Source of the DNA: Sulfitobacter mediterraneus
Lineage (GTDB): Bacteria; Pseudomonadota; Alphaproteobacteria; Rhodobacterales; Rhodobacteraceae
Reading direction: 5' to 3'
NCBI RefSeq assembly: GCF_003054325.1
Contig: NZ_QBKU01000004.1
Location: 124,001 to 188,000, forward strand
Length of the DNA: 64,000 nt
Positions 26,517 through 35,006 of this stretch are shown one piece after another. The notes below the pieces were generated by a model, which had not been told where the DNA came from, did no database searches, and was given only the letters and a program-made list of their open reading frames with translations. The translations under genes were made by a program, and so were the position numbers. Position 1 is the stretch's first letter. Every line of letters starts with the position of its first letter.

Positions 26517-27115
26517 AGCAGCCATTGGGCGTGATCCTCGCGGGCGGGCAGGCCACGCGCATGGGCGGCGGCGACAAAGGGTTGCTAGCGCTGGGCGGGC
26601 AAAGCCTGCTGTCGCGGGTGATCGACCGGCTGGAGCCGCAGGTGGGCGGGATGGCCCTGAACGCCAATGGCGAGGCCGCGCGGTTTTCGGGGTTTGATTT
26701 GCCGGTGTTGCCAGACAGCATTGCAGGGTTTGCCGGACCGCTCGCTGGCGTGCTGGCCGGGTTGGATTGGGCGGCGGATCAGGGGGCAGATGCCATCGTA
26801 ACCGCCGCCGCTGATACGCCGTTTTTCCCTTGCGATCTGGTGCCGCAACTTTTGTTGCACAGTGAAGGCATGGCGCATCCCTTGGTCTTGGCCGCAACAC
26901 CAGATGCCAAGCGCGGACAGGCGCGGCATCCTACGTTTGGCTTATGGCCTGTGGCGCTGCGCGATGATCTGCGGGCGGCGTTGCAAGGCGGTTTGCGCAA
27001 GGTTGTGATGTGGACAGACCAACATGGCGGACGCGAGGCGTTGTTCCCGGACGAAGCGGCTTTCTTTAATGTGAACACACCCGATGATCTGGCGCGGGCG
27101 GAGGAAATGTTGTGA
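26513..27115 (+). CDS. mobA: Molybdenum cofactor guanylyltransferase
   Basis: A 200-residue nucleotidyltransferase that joins GMP to the molybdenum cofactor, giving MGD. The N-terminal GTP loop VILAGGQATRMGGGDKGLL and the metal/substrate segment AADTPFFPCDLV are plain, as is the C-terminal FFNVNTPDDLARAE. The gene overlaps fdhD upstream (ATGA) and mobB downstream (GTGA). Confidence 0.95.
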   Translation: MKQPLGVILAGGQATRMGGGDKGLLALGGQSLLSRVIDRLEPQVGGMALNANGEAARFSGFDLPVLPDSIAGFAGPLAGVLAGLDWAADQGADAIVTAAADTPFFPCDLVPQLLLHSEGMAHPLVLAATPDAKRGQARHPTFGLWPVALRDDLRAALQGGLRKVVMWTDQHGGREALFPDEAAFFNVNTPDDLARAEEML

Positions 27116-27603
27116 GATTATTTGGCGTTGTCGGTTGGAAAAACGCAGGCAAAACCGGCCTGATGGAACGGCTGGTGACAGAGATCACCGGGCGCGGCAT
27201 CACCGTGTCGACGGTAAAACATGCGCATCACAGTTTTGATGTGGACCACCCCGGCAAAGACAGCTTTCGCCACCGCACGGCAGGCGCGTCAGAAGTGTTG
27301 CTGGCCTCTGGCAACCGCTTTGCCTTGATGCATGAATTGCGCGGCGCCAAAGAGCCGTCCTTGACAGAGTTGCTGACCCGCCTCAGCCCGGTCGATCTGG
27401 TGTTGATCGAAGGATACAAACGCGACGACCATCCCAAGGTCGAGGCGCATAGGGCGGTGACGGGCAACCCTTTGATTGCCCCCGGCGATCCAACGGTCCG
27501 GGCGGTGGCGGCGGATGTGCCGCTAGATCTGGATCGGCCGGTGTTTGATCTGAATGACACCGCGTCCATTGCCGATTTCATTTTATCCGAGGTCGGGCTT
27601 TGA
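27112..27603 (+). CDS. mobB: Molybdopterin-guanine dinucleotide biosynthesis adaptor MobB
   Basis: A 163-residue P-loop GTPase-like protein that assists MobA. The Walker A loop WKNAGKTGLMERLV lies at about residues 8-21, and HAHHSFDVDHPGKDSFRHR and DLVLIEGYKRDDHPKVE are typical of MobB. Translation begins at a GTG inside the mobA stop. The next frame begins with TTG inside this gene's stop, so the whole cofactor operon is packed with 4-base overlaps. Confidence 0.94.
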   Translation: MRLFGVVGWKNAGKTGLMERLVTEITGRGITVSTVKHAHHSFDVDHPGKDSFRHRTAGASEVLLASGNRFALMHELRGAKEPSLTELLTRLSPVDLVLIEGYKRDDHPKVEAHRAVTGNPLIAPGDPTVRAVAADVPLDLDRPVFDLNDTASIADFILSEVGL

Positions 27604-29675
27604 CCTTGTTCGACGCGGTTGTGATGGTCGATTGGTCGGCCGGAAACGACCGTGGGCCGCGCCCGACGAAGGACGCGATTTGGATCGGAGTGCAGCAGGG
27701 CGCAGCGGCTGAGGAGCCTGTCTACCAGCGCAATCGGCAAGAGGCGGAGGGTTGGTTGGAGGCGTTTCTGACGGCTGAACGTGCAGAGGGACGGCGCGTT
27801 CTGGTCGGCTTTGATTTCCCGTTCGGTTATCCGGCTGGCTTTGCCGAGGCGCTGTGCGGGTCATCTGATCCGCTGGACTTGTGGGATTGGTTCGAGGCCC
27901 GGATTGAGGATGATCCAAAGGCCAACAACCGTTTTGATCTGGCCGCCGAAATCAACCTTGGCCTTGGGTCGGGGCAGGGGCCGTTTTGGTTCAACACGCT
28001 GTCGCGCGATATTGACGGGCTGCCGCGCAACAAGGATGGTTATGCCAATCCGTTCTCCGAAAAACGGCGGTGCGAGGATCTGGCCAAAGGTGCGTTTACC
28101 TGTTGGCAGATGGGCGGTGCAGGCGCGGTTGGCGGACAGGTGATGATGGGCCTGCCGGTATTGGCACGGCTGCGGCGCAAGTTTGAGGTCGCGGTCTGGC
28201 CTTTTCAGGCGCTGACTGCGCCCATCGCATTCGTTGAGATTTGGCCATCCCTTACTGCCGGACCCGCGCCTGAGGGTATGATCAAAGACGCATGGCAAGT
28301 GCAAGAAATCGCGCGGCAGGTGGCGCAATTGCCAGCTGACAGGCTTGCCGCAATGCTTGATGTGGATGCGCCAGAAGAAGGGTGGATTTTCGGTTTGGGA
28401 CATGAGGATGAATTGCGGGCAGATGCGCCGCCCCCCTTGCGGAACGATTGTTTTGCATTGCCGCCCGGCGTGCATTGGACGCCGGTCAGCGAGGCGCATG
28501 ACCTGTTGAGACAGCGGCTGTCAGCGGTGACACGGACCGAGACAGTGCCGCTTGTTGAGGCAACGGGCCGGATTGCCGCGCTGGCGGTGAACGCGGCGCG
28601 GGCCAATCCGCCGCTGCCCAACACCGCAGTGGATGGATATGGCTTTGCCGGAGGACGCGGCGCAGGCACGCATGAGTTGCCTTTGGTAGCGGGGCGTGCG
28701 GCGGCGGGCGATGCGCCGGGTGCGGTGCCTGAAGGGCAGGCGATCCGGGTGCTGACAGGTGCGGCGCTGCCAGATGGTGTCGATACCGTGATTTTGCAGG
28801 AAGATGTGGTGTTGACGGATGGGTCGGTCCGGTTTTCCGGCCGGGTAAAGGCCGGGGCAAACACCCGCAAGGCAGGCGAGGATGTGGTCGCGGGGCAAGA
28901 GATCGTCACGGCAGGGCGCAAGATCACGCCTGCTGATCTGGCGCTTTTGGCGGCAACGGGTGTGTCTGACGTCGCGGTGCGCAGACGGCTGAAGGTTGGT
29001 GTGATCTCCACAGGGGATGAACTGGTTGAGCCGGGTGAGGCTGCGCGGGACGGGCAGATCTATGACGCAAATCGGCCGATGTTGCTGGCGTTGGCAGAAC
29101 AGTTTGGCCATGTGCCGGTGGATCTGGGCCGGGTGCCGGATAACCGTGAAACCTTGCGTGGGCGGCTGGACAATGCGGCGCAAGACGTGGATGTCATTCT
29201 GACCAGTGGGGGTGCTTCGGCAGGGGACGAAGACCACGTTTCGGCCCTGTTGGAAGAGGCAGGTTCCATGGCACTATGGCGTATGGCGATCAAACCGGGG
29301 CGGCCTTTGGCATTGGGTTTGTGGCAGGGCGTGCCGGTTTTTGGGCTGCCCGGCAATCCCGTGGCAGCATTGGTCTGCGCGTTGATCTTTGCGCGGCCCG
29401 CTATGGCGGTTCTGGCCGGGGCTGGCTGGTCTGATCCGCAGGGGTTTGAGGTGCCCGCCGCCTTTGCCAAATCCAAGAAAGCAGGTCGGCGGGAATACCT
29501 TCGCGCACGCTTGCGAAATGGCCAGGCAGAGGTGTTTGCCTCCGAAGGGTCAGGGCGGATCAGCGGGTTGAGTTGGGCCGAAGGTCTGGTGGAATTGCCG
29601 GAACCTGCTGCCGAAATCAAACCGGGCGATATGGTTCGCTATATACCGTTTGGCAGTTTTGGCCTTGCCGGGTGA
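27600..29675 (+). CDS. moeA: Fusion of an unknown N-terminal domain with MoeA molybdotransferase
   Basis: A 691-residue protein, nearly twice the usual MoeA length. From about residue 290 it is a complete MoeA that inserts molybdate into molybdopterin: NTAVDGYGFAG, QEDVVLTDG, TGDELVEPGEAARDGQIYDAN, TSGGASAGDEDHV and GLPGNPVAALVCAL. The first 290 residues form another domain with VVMVDWSAGNDRGPRP, LVGFDFPFGYPAG, KRRCEDLAKGAF and FVEIWPSL. Aspartates in VDWS and GFDFP might suit an RNase H-like (DUF429-like) fold, but this is a guess. The start is a TTG overlapping the mobB stop; an ATG at 27624 is possible. Confidence 0.9.
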   Translation: MTLFDAVVMVDWSAGNDRGPRPTKDAIWIGVQQGAAAEEPVYQRNRQEAEGWLEAFLTAERAEGRRVLVGFDFPFGYPAGFAEALCGSSDPLDLWDWFEARIEDDPKANNRFDLAAEINLGLGSGQGPFWFNTLSRDIDGLPRNKDGYANPFSEKRRCEDLAKGAFTCWQMGGAGAVGGQVMMGLPVLARLRRKFEVAVWPFQALTAPIAFVEIWPSLTAGPAPEGMIKDAWQVQEIARQVAQLPADRLAAMLDVDAPEEGWIFGLGHEDELRADAPPPLRNDCFALPPGVHWTPVSEAHDLLRQRLSAVTRTETVPLVEATGRIAALAVNAARANPPLPNTAVDGYGFAGGRGAGTHELPLVAGRAAAGDAPGAVPEGQAIRVLTGAALPDGVDTVILQEDVVLTDGSVRFSGRVKAGANTRKAGEDVVAGQEIVTAGRKITPADLALLAATGVSDVAVRRRLKVGVISTGDELVEPGEAARDGQIYDANRPMLLALAEQFGHVPVDLGRVPDNRETLRGRLDNAAQDVDVILTSGGASAGDEDHVSALLEEAGSMALWRMAIKPGRPLALGLWQGVPVFGLPGNPVAALVCALIFARPAMAVLAGAGWSDPQGFEVPAAFAKSKKAGRREYLRARLRNGQAEVFASEGSGRISGLSWAEGLVELPEPAAEIKPGDMVRYIPFGSFGLAG

Positions 29676-29927
29676 TGCGGTTTTGCATCGCGCCTTGATG
29701 GCCGCTTGCCCACCCCTTGGGGAACTGCGGCGAGGCTGTCATACTAGATCCATCAAAATGGAGCTTTGATGTCCTGATCGTTGCGGGCTGCACTGTGCGG
29801 CCCTTGTGCAGACAACCGTTGATTTGACCGCCTTGGCGGCAGGGTTCTTTGCGCAATAACCATATTCAATCAAGACAACGAACAGTGCCAAATCGGGCTG
29901 TTCGATCAAAGAAAGCATGCTCTGACA

Positions 29928-30362
29928 ATGATCAGAAAATTCAAAACCGAAGACACCGAAGCCATTATCGACGTTTGGCTGCGGGCCAGCCACCTTGCCC
30001 ATCCGTTTCTCAGCGATGCGTTTTTGCAAAGCGAGGCGGACAACACCAGAAACATTTATCTGGTTCATGCCGAAACATGGGTCACGGAAGAGGACGGAAA
30101 CATCACCGGCTTCATCGCCTTGCTGGGGGATGAGGTTGGCGGGTTCTTTGTGGACCCAGACCATCACGGGCGCGGATTGGGCCGTTCGCTGATGGATCAC
30201 GCGGTCGCGCTGCGTGGCGGTGCGGTGACGCTGGGAGTGTTCAAAGACAACCCGATTGGCCGGCGCTTTTACAAAGCCTACGGATTTACCGGGGATCAGG
30301 AGGCCGTGCATCCGCCCTCAGGTCAGGTGGAAATTCGTTTGACCTACCAAAAACCTGAATAA
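29928..30362 (+). CDS. GNAT-family N-acetyltransferase
   Basis: A 144-residue GCN5-type acetyltransferase. It starts [21 protein letters not shown] and contains the acetyl-CoA loop [18 protein letters not shown] (about residues 75-92) and [15 protein letters not shown] near the C-terminus. It resembles the small YjaB-like group. The substrate is unknown. A 252-base stretch before it, after moeA, contains only a short inverted repeat CCGCC/GGCGG at 29829-29840 and no gene I can support. Confidence 0.87.
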   Translation: MIRKFKTEDTEAIIDVWLRASHLAHPFLSDAFLQSEADNTRNIYLVHAETWVTEEDGNITGFIALLGDEVGGFFVDPDHHGRGLGRSLMDHAVALRGGAVTLGVFKDNPIGRRFYKAYGFTGDQEAVHPPSGQVEIRLTYQKPE

Positions 30363-30368
30363 CAGATT

Positions 30369-30392
30369 GGGCGGAGAGGATACTTTCCGCCC
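30369..30392. terminator. Stem-loop between convergent genes
   Basis: GGGCGGA (30369-30375) pairs with TCCGCCC (30386-30392), extendable by a G-U and an A-T pair. It lies between the convergent acetyltransferase gene and the 349-residue membrane protein gene. There is no strong T run, so it is a weak candidate for a bidirectional terminator. Confidence 0.45.
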
Positions 30393-30400
30393 CATTTGAC

Positions 30401-31450
30401 CTAGTCAAACGTACCGGCGCAGCGACCCAGCAACATAAACGCGCGGGCGGTGCGCGTGTCAGCCAGCGCAGATATTTCACCATCACTGGCGCGTTCTTCG
30501 AATTCTGCAAATGTCTTGTCAAAGCGGCGCAAAAAGTGGTGCGCGGCGTCGCGGAAGATCGGGTCTTGTTTCATCCGTGCATTGGTCAGCGCAAGCGATG
30601 AGCGGTCTCTGATACCGCCAAGCGGTGCAATGGGACGGCCACGTGCGCCTTGACCAAATTGCCGCCAGATCTCGGGGCGGGCGCGGTCGGGGCGCAGATC
30701 ATCCATGTAGATGCCGTCTTGGGACATCAGCGTCAGCACGTCCTGGGCGGCCTGTACCAGTTGGGCGGCGGACCGGTCCTTGAGCGCGCGGCGCAGTGCG
30801 GCAAACCCAACTTCATCCTCGGCGGTTTCAGGGAAGTTCAGGGCGCGAATGAAATCGTCATTGGACAGCATCGGCGCGAGGTCTGCCGCCTGTGTGCCAA
30901 GGGCCAAGGTGGGCTGATCATCCGCTGGCACCGCCGCCACCTGCGGGGCTTTGCGGGCCTGTTCCTCGCGGCGCGATTGAAAGGTGGCCAGTGCGGTTTC
31001 GGTCTTGCGGGCGGTGGTTGCGATTTCATCCAGCTTGCGGGCCACGGAGGAGGAACCGGATTGCAGCCCATGCCCTTGCTGTTGGGCGATGTACGCCTGC
31101 CGAATGCCGTCAATTGCCGTCTGCAAACGTTGACTCTCTTCGCGCATGACCCGGCTGGCCCGCGCGGCGGTCGCCGCGACCCAGATCATGGCAACGGGCA
31201 TAAACACCGCCAGCATCGTCATCAGAAAACGCAGCCCATCAGCACTGCCGCCACCCGCGCCTTGCGGGTCTTGCGGCAAGACAACAAAAAACACCACAGC
31301 ACCAAGCAGCCACAGCACGCTGAGTGCAATCGCCACAACCTCAATGCCGGTTACGGTTTGCGGTTTGGGCTTGTCATAGATGCCAAGCGGTGTCGGGCGG
31401 GCCGGGGCCGCGTTGTCAGCTGCTGCTTCGATTTCGGGTTGTTCAGCCAT
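30401..31450 (-). CDS. Membrane protein with coiled coil, unknown function
   Basis: A 349-residue protein. The first 33 residues are disordered and acidic/proline-rich. Two membrane helices follow (about 35-59, GIEVVAIALSVLWLLGAVVFF, and 72-94, RFLMTMLAVFMPVAMIWVAA), then a predicted coiled coil of about 70 residues with Arg/Gln/Glu heptads, a linker, and a helical C-terminal domain (DDFIRALNFPETAEDEVGF, DPIFRDAAHHFLRRFDKTF). It lies 14 bases downstream of greA in the same direction. No family function is known to me. Confidence 0.75.
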   Translation of the reverse strand: MAEQPEIEAAADNAAPARPTPLGIYDKPKPQTVTGIEVVAIALSVLWLLGAVVFFVVLPQDPQGAGGGSADGLRFLMTMLAVFMPVAMIWVAATAARASRVMREESQRLQTAIDGIRQAYIAQQQGHGLQSGSSSVARKLDEIATTARKTETALATFQSRREEQARKAPQVAAVPADDQPTLALGTQAADLAPMLSNDDFIRALNFPETAEDEVGFAALRRALKDRSAAQLVQAAQDVLTLMSQDGIYMDDLRPDRARPEIWRQFGQGARGRPIAPLGGIRDRSSLALTNARMKQDPIFRDAAHHFLRRFDKTFAEFEERASDGEISALADTRTARAFMLLGRCAGTFD

Positions 31451-31464
31451 GCCGGTCGTCCCGA

Positions 31465-31935
31465 TCAGGCAAAGACGATTTTGAGAACCTCATAGGATTT
31501 CTCGCCCCCCGGTGTGCGTACTTCGACCGAATCCCCTTCTTCCTTGCCGATCAACGCGCGGGCAATGGGGGATTTGATGTTCAGCAGGCCATCTTCGATC
31601 TTGGCCTCATATTCGCCAACGATCTGATAGGTTTTTTCCTCATCGGTATCTTCGTCCACCAAAGTGACCCGCGCGCCAAACTTGATCGCGCCGGACAATT
31701 TGGCCGGGTCAATCACATCGGCCAGCGAAATCACACCTTCCAACTCTTTGATACGACCTTCGATGAAGGATTGTTTTTCCTTGGCCGAGTGATACTCGGC
31801 ATTTTCGGACAGGTCCCCATGTTCTCGGGCCTCGGCAATCGCCTTGATAATCGCAGGGCGTTCTTCTGTCTTGAGCTGCTTGAGCTCTGTTTCCAATGCG
31901 GTGTGGCCCGCACGGGTCATGGGGATCTTATCCAT
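31465..31935 (-). CDS. greA: Transcription elongation factor GreA
   Basis: A 156-residue RNA polymerase secondary-channel factor that stimulates cleavage of backtracked RNA. The N-terminal coiled coil ([20 protein letters not shown], with the acidic tip [14 protein letters not shown]) and the C-terminal FKBP-like domain ([26 protein letters not shown] and [16 protein letters not shown]) are complete. The start [10 protein letters not shown] at 31935 is preferred to the ATG five codons upstream because it gives the usual length. It probably heads a two-gene operon. Confidence 0.96.
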   Translation of the reverse strand: MDKIPMTRAGHTALETELKQLKTEERPAIIKAIAEAREHGDLSENAEYHSAKEKQSFIEGRIKELEGVISLADVIDPAKLSGAIKFGARVTLVDEDTDEEKTYQIVGEYEAKIEDGLLNIKSPIARALIGKEEGDSVEVRTPGGEKSYEVLKIVFA

Positions 31936-32075
31936 GGGTGGTCTGTCCACGTAATGAGGGCCGCACCCGCAAAACCACGGGGGCGGCCGTTTTCAAAATT
32001 AGTTGACCATTACCTGACCCAAATTGACGTTGGATTGCAAGAGGGATGGACGGTGCAATTGGCAGGGATCAGCCG

Positions 32076-32456
32076 TCAATCGTATTGAACAACTTCGTAT
32101 TCGATGTCGTCATCATCGTGGAAGTAAAACCGCCGGCCGGGTTCATAATCGGCGTGATTGCCGGTTTTGAAACCATGGGCGATCACGGCCGCTTCGGTGG
32201 CGTCGATGTCTTCCACCACCACAGCGATGTGATTGAGGCCGCCGACCTGCGTGTAGGTGTTGGTCTTGGCATCCATCGGCGCACGTGGGGTATAAAGCGC
32301 GAGGTACTGCGCATCGGTGCCCACGTGAATAGAAAGACCCCCGCCAAGGGAATCGCCCTGCCAGCGGATTTTCCATCCAAACAGCGCCTCCATCCAGGCA
32401 GCGGTCTTATGGGGGTCGGCCACGGTGAAATTGGTGTGTTCCAAAAGTGCAGGCAT
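32076..32456 (-). CDS. VOC (glyoxalase/dioxygenase superfamily) protein
   Basis: A 126-residue protein of the vicinal-oxygen-chelate fold. Paired beta-alpha modules are visible: LLEHTNFTVADPHKTAAWME, then GGLNHIAVVVEDIDATEAAV, ending FYFHDDDDIEYEVVQYD. The metal-ligand positions would be the His of HTNFTV, the His of LNHIAV and the Glu of YEVV. The gene is divergent from soxR, and a MerR-type promoter with a 19-base spacer sits in the shared intergenic region, so it is likely a SoxR target. The ribosome site AGAGGA lies 6-7 bases before the ATG. Confidence 0.85.
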   Translation of the reverse strand: MPALLEHTNFTVADPHKTAAWMEALFGWKIRWQGDSLGGGLSIHVGTDAQYLALYTPRAPMDAKTNTYTQVGGLNHIAVVVEDIDATEAAVIAHGFKTGNHADYEPGRRFYFHDDDDIEYEVVQYD

Positions 32457-32491
32457 GTCTTTTCCTCTTTGGTTTTGCTTGACTGCCTCTT

Positions 32492-32522
32492 GGTATAATT
32501 TCTAAACCTAACTTTAGATCAA
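32492..32522 (-). promoter_or_regulatory. SoxR-type promoter/operator for the VOC gene
   Basis: On the minus strand TTGATC (32522-32517) and TATACC (32497-32492) are separated by 19 bases. Inside the spacer CTAAA and TTTAG form an imperfect dyad. A 19-base spacer with an internal dyad is the hallmark of promoters activated by MerR-family regulators such as SoxR. The predicted transcript starts about 29 bases before the VOC start codon. Confidence 0.6.
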
Positions 32523-32543
32523 GCATTTTTTTCGGGAGGCGAT

Positions 32544-32999
32544 ATGGCGGTAAATGATGGGCTTTCGATTGGGGCACTGGCAGGGCGGACCGGGCTGGCA
32601 GTGTCGGCCATCCGCTATTACGAGGCGCAGGGCCTGATTAAACCTTGGCGCAACGCGGGCGGTCAGCGGCGCTTTGAACGGGCGGATCTGCGCAAGCTCA
32701 GTTTCATCATGATCGCTCAGCAGTTTGGTTTCACCCTGCCGCAGATCAAGGCAGAGCTGGATCAATTGCCGGGCAAGCGACCGCCCACCAAGGCGGATTG
32801 GGCGCGGATCAGCGAAAGTTTTCGCGATGCATTGGACCAGCGGATTGAGACCCTAACAAAACTGCGCGAGAATCTGGACGGCTGCATTGGTTGCGGCTGC
32901 CTCAGCCTTGATGTTTGCGCCATGTACAATCCGGTGGATCGCGCCGCCGAAAAAGGGCCCGGCCCGCGTTATTTGATGGGCGATAGCCCTGAAGCGTGA
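32544..32999 (+). CDS. soxR: Redox-sensitive transcriptional activator SoxR
   Basis: A 151-residue MerR-family regulator. The winged helix-turn-helix reads LSIGALAGRTGLAVSAIRYY and GGQRRFERADLRKLSFI. A dimerisation helix follows, then the cluster-binding cysteines CIGCGCLSLDVC (about residues 113-124), which hold the 2Fe-2S centre that senses redox-active compounds. GGGAGG stands 5 bases before the ATG. Its likely target is the divergent VOC gene. No soxS is expected outside enterics. Confidence 0.95.
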   Translation: MAVNDGLSIGALAGRTGLAVSAIRYYEAQGLIKPWRNAGGQRRFERADLRKLSFIMIAQQFGFTLPQIKAELDQLPGKRPPTKADWARISESFRDALDQRIETLTKLRENLDGCIGCGCLSLDVCAMYNPVDRAAEKGPGPRYLMGDSPEA

Positions 33000-33093
33000 C
33001 GCAGTGATGCCCATTTCCAGTGCCGTTGGCAGGTCGTTTTTGGCCTTTGTTTGGGGTCATTTCTGCATTGGCGACGAACAAATCGTGCAAACA

Positions 33094-33109
33094 TGCTGCG
33101 AATGCAGCA
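33094..33109. promoter_or_regulatory. Perfect inverted repeat resembling a PhaR box, upstream of ETF-QO
   Basis: TGCTGC-GAAT-GCAGCA is a perfect 6-bp-arm inverted repeat about 85 bases before the ETF-QO start. It contains CTGC-N4-GCAG, the form I recall for the PhaR operator of Paracoccus (CTGC-N3/4-GCAG). The rest of the 194-base gap between soxR and this gene holds no other feature I can support. Confidence 0.4.
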
Positions 33110-33193
33110 ATTAACGTATCGTCCCGATTGCAATGACGCTTGGCGTAGTTTAGCCAACTTCAAACCGATTTTGCCCTGAGGGAGGCCTTTGCA

Positions 33194-34843
33194 ATGGCTG
33201 AAATTGAACGCGAAGCAATGGAATACGATGTTGTGATCGTTGGTGCGGGGCCTGCGGGCCTGTCAGCCGCGATCCGGCTCAAGCAGTTGGACCCGGATTG
33301 CAACGTTGTTGTGCTGGAAAAAGGCTCCGAAGTGGGCGCGCATATCCTGTCGGGTGCGGTCCTTGATCCCAGCGGTCTGGATGCGTTGATCCCCGACTGG
33401 AAAGAGAAAGGCGCGCCAATCACCGTTCCGGTGAAAGAGGACAACTTTTATGTGATGGGCGAGGCGGGCCAGATGCGCCTGCCAAATTTCATCATGCCGC
33501 CATTGATGAACAACCACGGCAACTACATTGTTTCCATGGGCAACGTCTGCCGCTGGATGGCCGAGCAAGCCGAAGAAATGGGCGTGGAAATTTTCCCCGG
33601 CATGTCTTGCTCCGAGCTGGTGTTTGGCGACAACGGTGAAGTGAAAGGCGTGGTGGCCGGTGTCTTTGGCCTTGAGGCAGATGGCACCATCGGGCCCAAC
33701 ACAGAGCCAGGGATGGAACTGCACGGCAAATATGTATTCCTGTCCGAAGGCGTACGCGGAAGCCTGTCCAAGGAAGTGATCGCCAAATACGGTCTCGACA
33801 ATGACAGCGATCCGCAAAAATTCGGCCTTGGCATGAAAGAGATCTGGGAAATCGACCCGGACAAACACAACGAAGGCGAAGTGACCCATACTATGGGTTG
33901 GCCGCTGGGCACCAAGAACACAGGCGGTACTTTCATTTACCACCTTGATAACAATCAGGTTTATGTGGGGATGATCGTCGATCTCAACTACAAGAACCCG
34001 CATTTGTTCCCTTACATGGAATTCCAGCGTTTCAAGCATCATCCGATGGTTGCCGAACTGCTGAAGGGCGGCAAACGTGTGGCCTATGGCGCACGCGCCG
34101 TGACCAAGGGCGGCACACAATCTATGGCCAAGGCGGCCTTCCCCGGTGGCGCGCTTTTGGGGTGTTCCGTGGGGCTGGTGAACCTGCCGCGCATCAAGGG
34201 CAACCACAATGCCATGCACTCGGGCCGCCAAGCAGCTGAAGCTGCCTATGCCGCCATTCAGGCCGGCCGCGCCGGTGATACGCTGGATGAATACGATAGC
34301 GCCCTGCGTTCTGGCCCGGTTGGCAAAGATCTCAAGAAAGTGCGCAATGTGGCACCTCTCAACAGCCGCTTTGGTTTGTTGGGCGGTCTGGCTGTTGGCG
34401 GCTTTGACATGTGGTGCAACACCTTCGGTTTCTCCTTGCTGGGCACGCTCAAGCACGGCAAATCCGATGCTGAAGCGACGGAACCTGCGGACAAGCACAA
34501 GCCGATCGACTATCCCAAACCCGATGGCACGCTCAGCTTTGATCGTCTGACCAATGTGGCGTTCTCCTTTACCAATCACGAGGAAAGCCAGCCCGCGCAC
34601 CTGAAGCTGAAAGATGCCTCTGTGCCGGTAGACGTGAACCTTGCCAAATTTGCCGGCCCGTCGGCCCGCTATTGCCCGGCAGGCGTTTACGAATTTGTCG
34701 AAGAGCCGGGCAGTGCGCCCAAGTTCCAGATCAATTTCCAGAACTGTGTGCATTGCAAAACCTGCGACATCAAAGACCCGAGCCAGAACATCACCTGGAC
34801 AACGCCGCAAGGCGGCGATGGGCCGAACTATCCAAACATGTGA
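33194..34843 (+). CDS. Electron transfer flavoprotein-ubiquinone oxidoreductase
   Basis: A 549-residue FAD and 4Fe-4S protein on the inner membrane that passes electrons from reduced ETF to ubiquinone. The FAD Rossmann loop VGAGPAGLS lies at residues 16-24. Next come EKGSEVGAHILSGAVLD, MHSGRQAAEAAYAAI and the quinone/membrane region. The C-terminal cluster cysteines are in RYCPAGVYEF and NCVHCKTCDIKD. It should take electrons from acyl-CoA dehydrogenases such as the one at 20.4 kb. It is monocistronic, ending in a strong terminator. Confidence 0.96.
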   Translation: MAEIEREAMEYDVVIVGAGPAGLSAAIRLKQLDPDCNVVVLEKGSEVGAHILSGAVLDPSGLDALIPDWKEKGAPITVPVKEDNFYVMGEAGQMRLPNFIMPPLMNNHGNYIVSMGNVCRWMAEQAEEMGVEIFPGMSCSELVFGDNGEVKGVVAGVFGLEADGTIGPNTEPGMELHGKYVFLSEGVRGSLSKEVIAKYGLDNDSDPQKFGLGMKEIWEIDPDKHNEGEVTHTMGWPLGTKNTGGTFIYHLDNNQVYVGMIVDLNYKNPHLFPYMEFQRFKHHPMVAELLKGGKRVAYGARAVTKGGTQSMAKAAFPGGALLGCSVGLVNLPRIKGNHNAMHSGRQAAEAAYAAIQAGRAGDTLDEYDSALRSGPVGKDLKKVRNVAPLNSRFGLLGGLAVGGFDMWCNTFGFSLLGTLKHGKSDAEATEPADKHKPIDYPKPDGTLSFDRLTNVAFSFTNHEESQPAHLKLKDASVPVDVNLAKFAGPSARYCPAGVYEFVEEPGSAPKFQINFQNCVHCKTCDIKDPSQNITWTTPQGGDGPNYPNM

Positions 34844-34867
34844 TCAGCCGGTCAGCGCAAACAAACC

Positions 34868-34895
34868 AAAGGCGGGGGAAACCCCGCCTTTTTTA
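34868..34895 (+). terminator. Rho-independent terminator after ETF-QO
   Basis: A perfect 10-bp stem, AAAGGCGGGG (34868-34877) and CCCCGCCTTT (34882-34891), with a GAAA loop and a following T-rich tail. It sits 25 bases after the ETF-QO stop codon. Confidence 0.93.
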
Positions 34896-35006
34896 TTGCA
34901 GGCTTCCGCCGACAGGCCCTCACAACCCCTTGAGCTGCCTTTGCCACCATTGCGCTTGGCCGCTGGTCTGATAGCCTTTGAAAAAACGCGATGAGGACGA
35001 TCAGTG

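Noticed and set aside
32479..32499. TTGACT and TATAAT on the plus strand as a soxR promoter
   Set aside because: The spacing is only 9 bases, too short for sigma-70.
33263..34810. A 515-codon open frame on the minus strand
   Set aside because: It is exactly antisense to the ETF-QO gene, has no recognisable domain, and arises from GC-rich codon use.
34901..35000. Short open frames between the ETF-QO terminator and the TPR gene
   Set aside because: No ribosome site or composition supports them, and the stretch is short.
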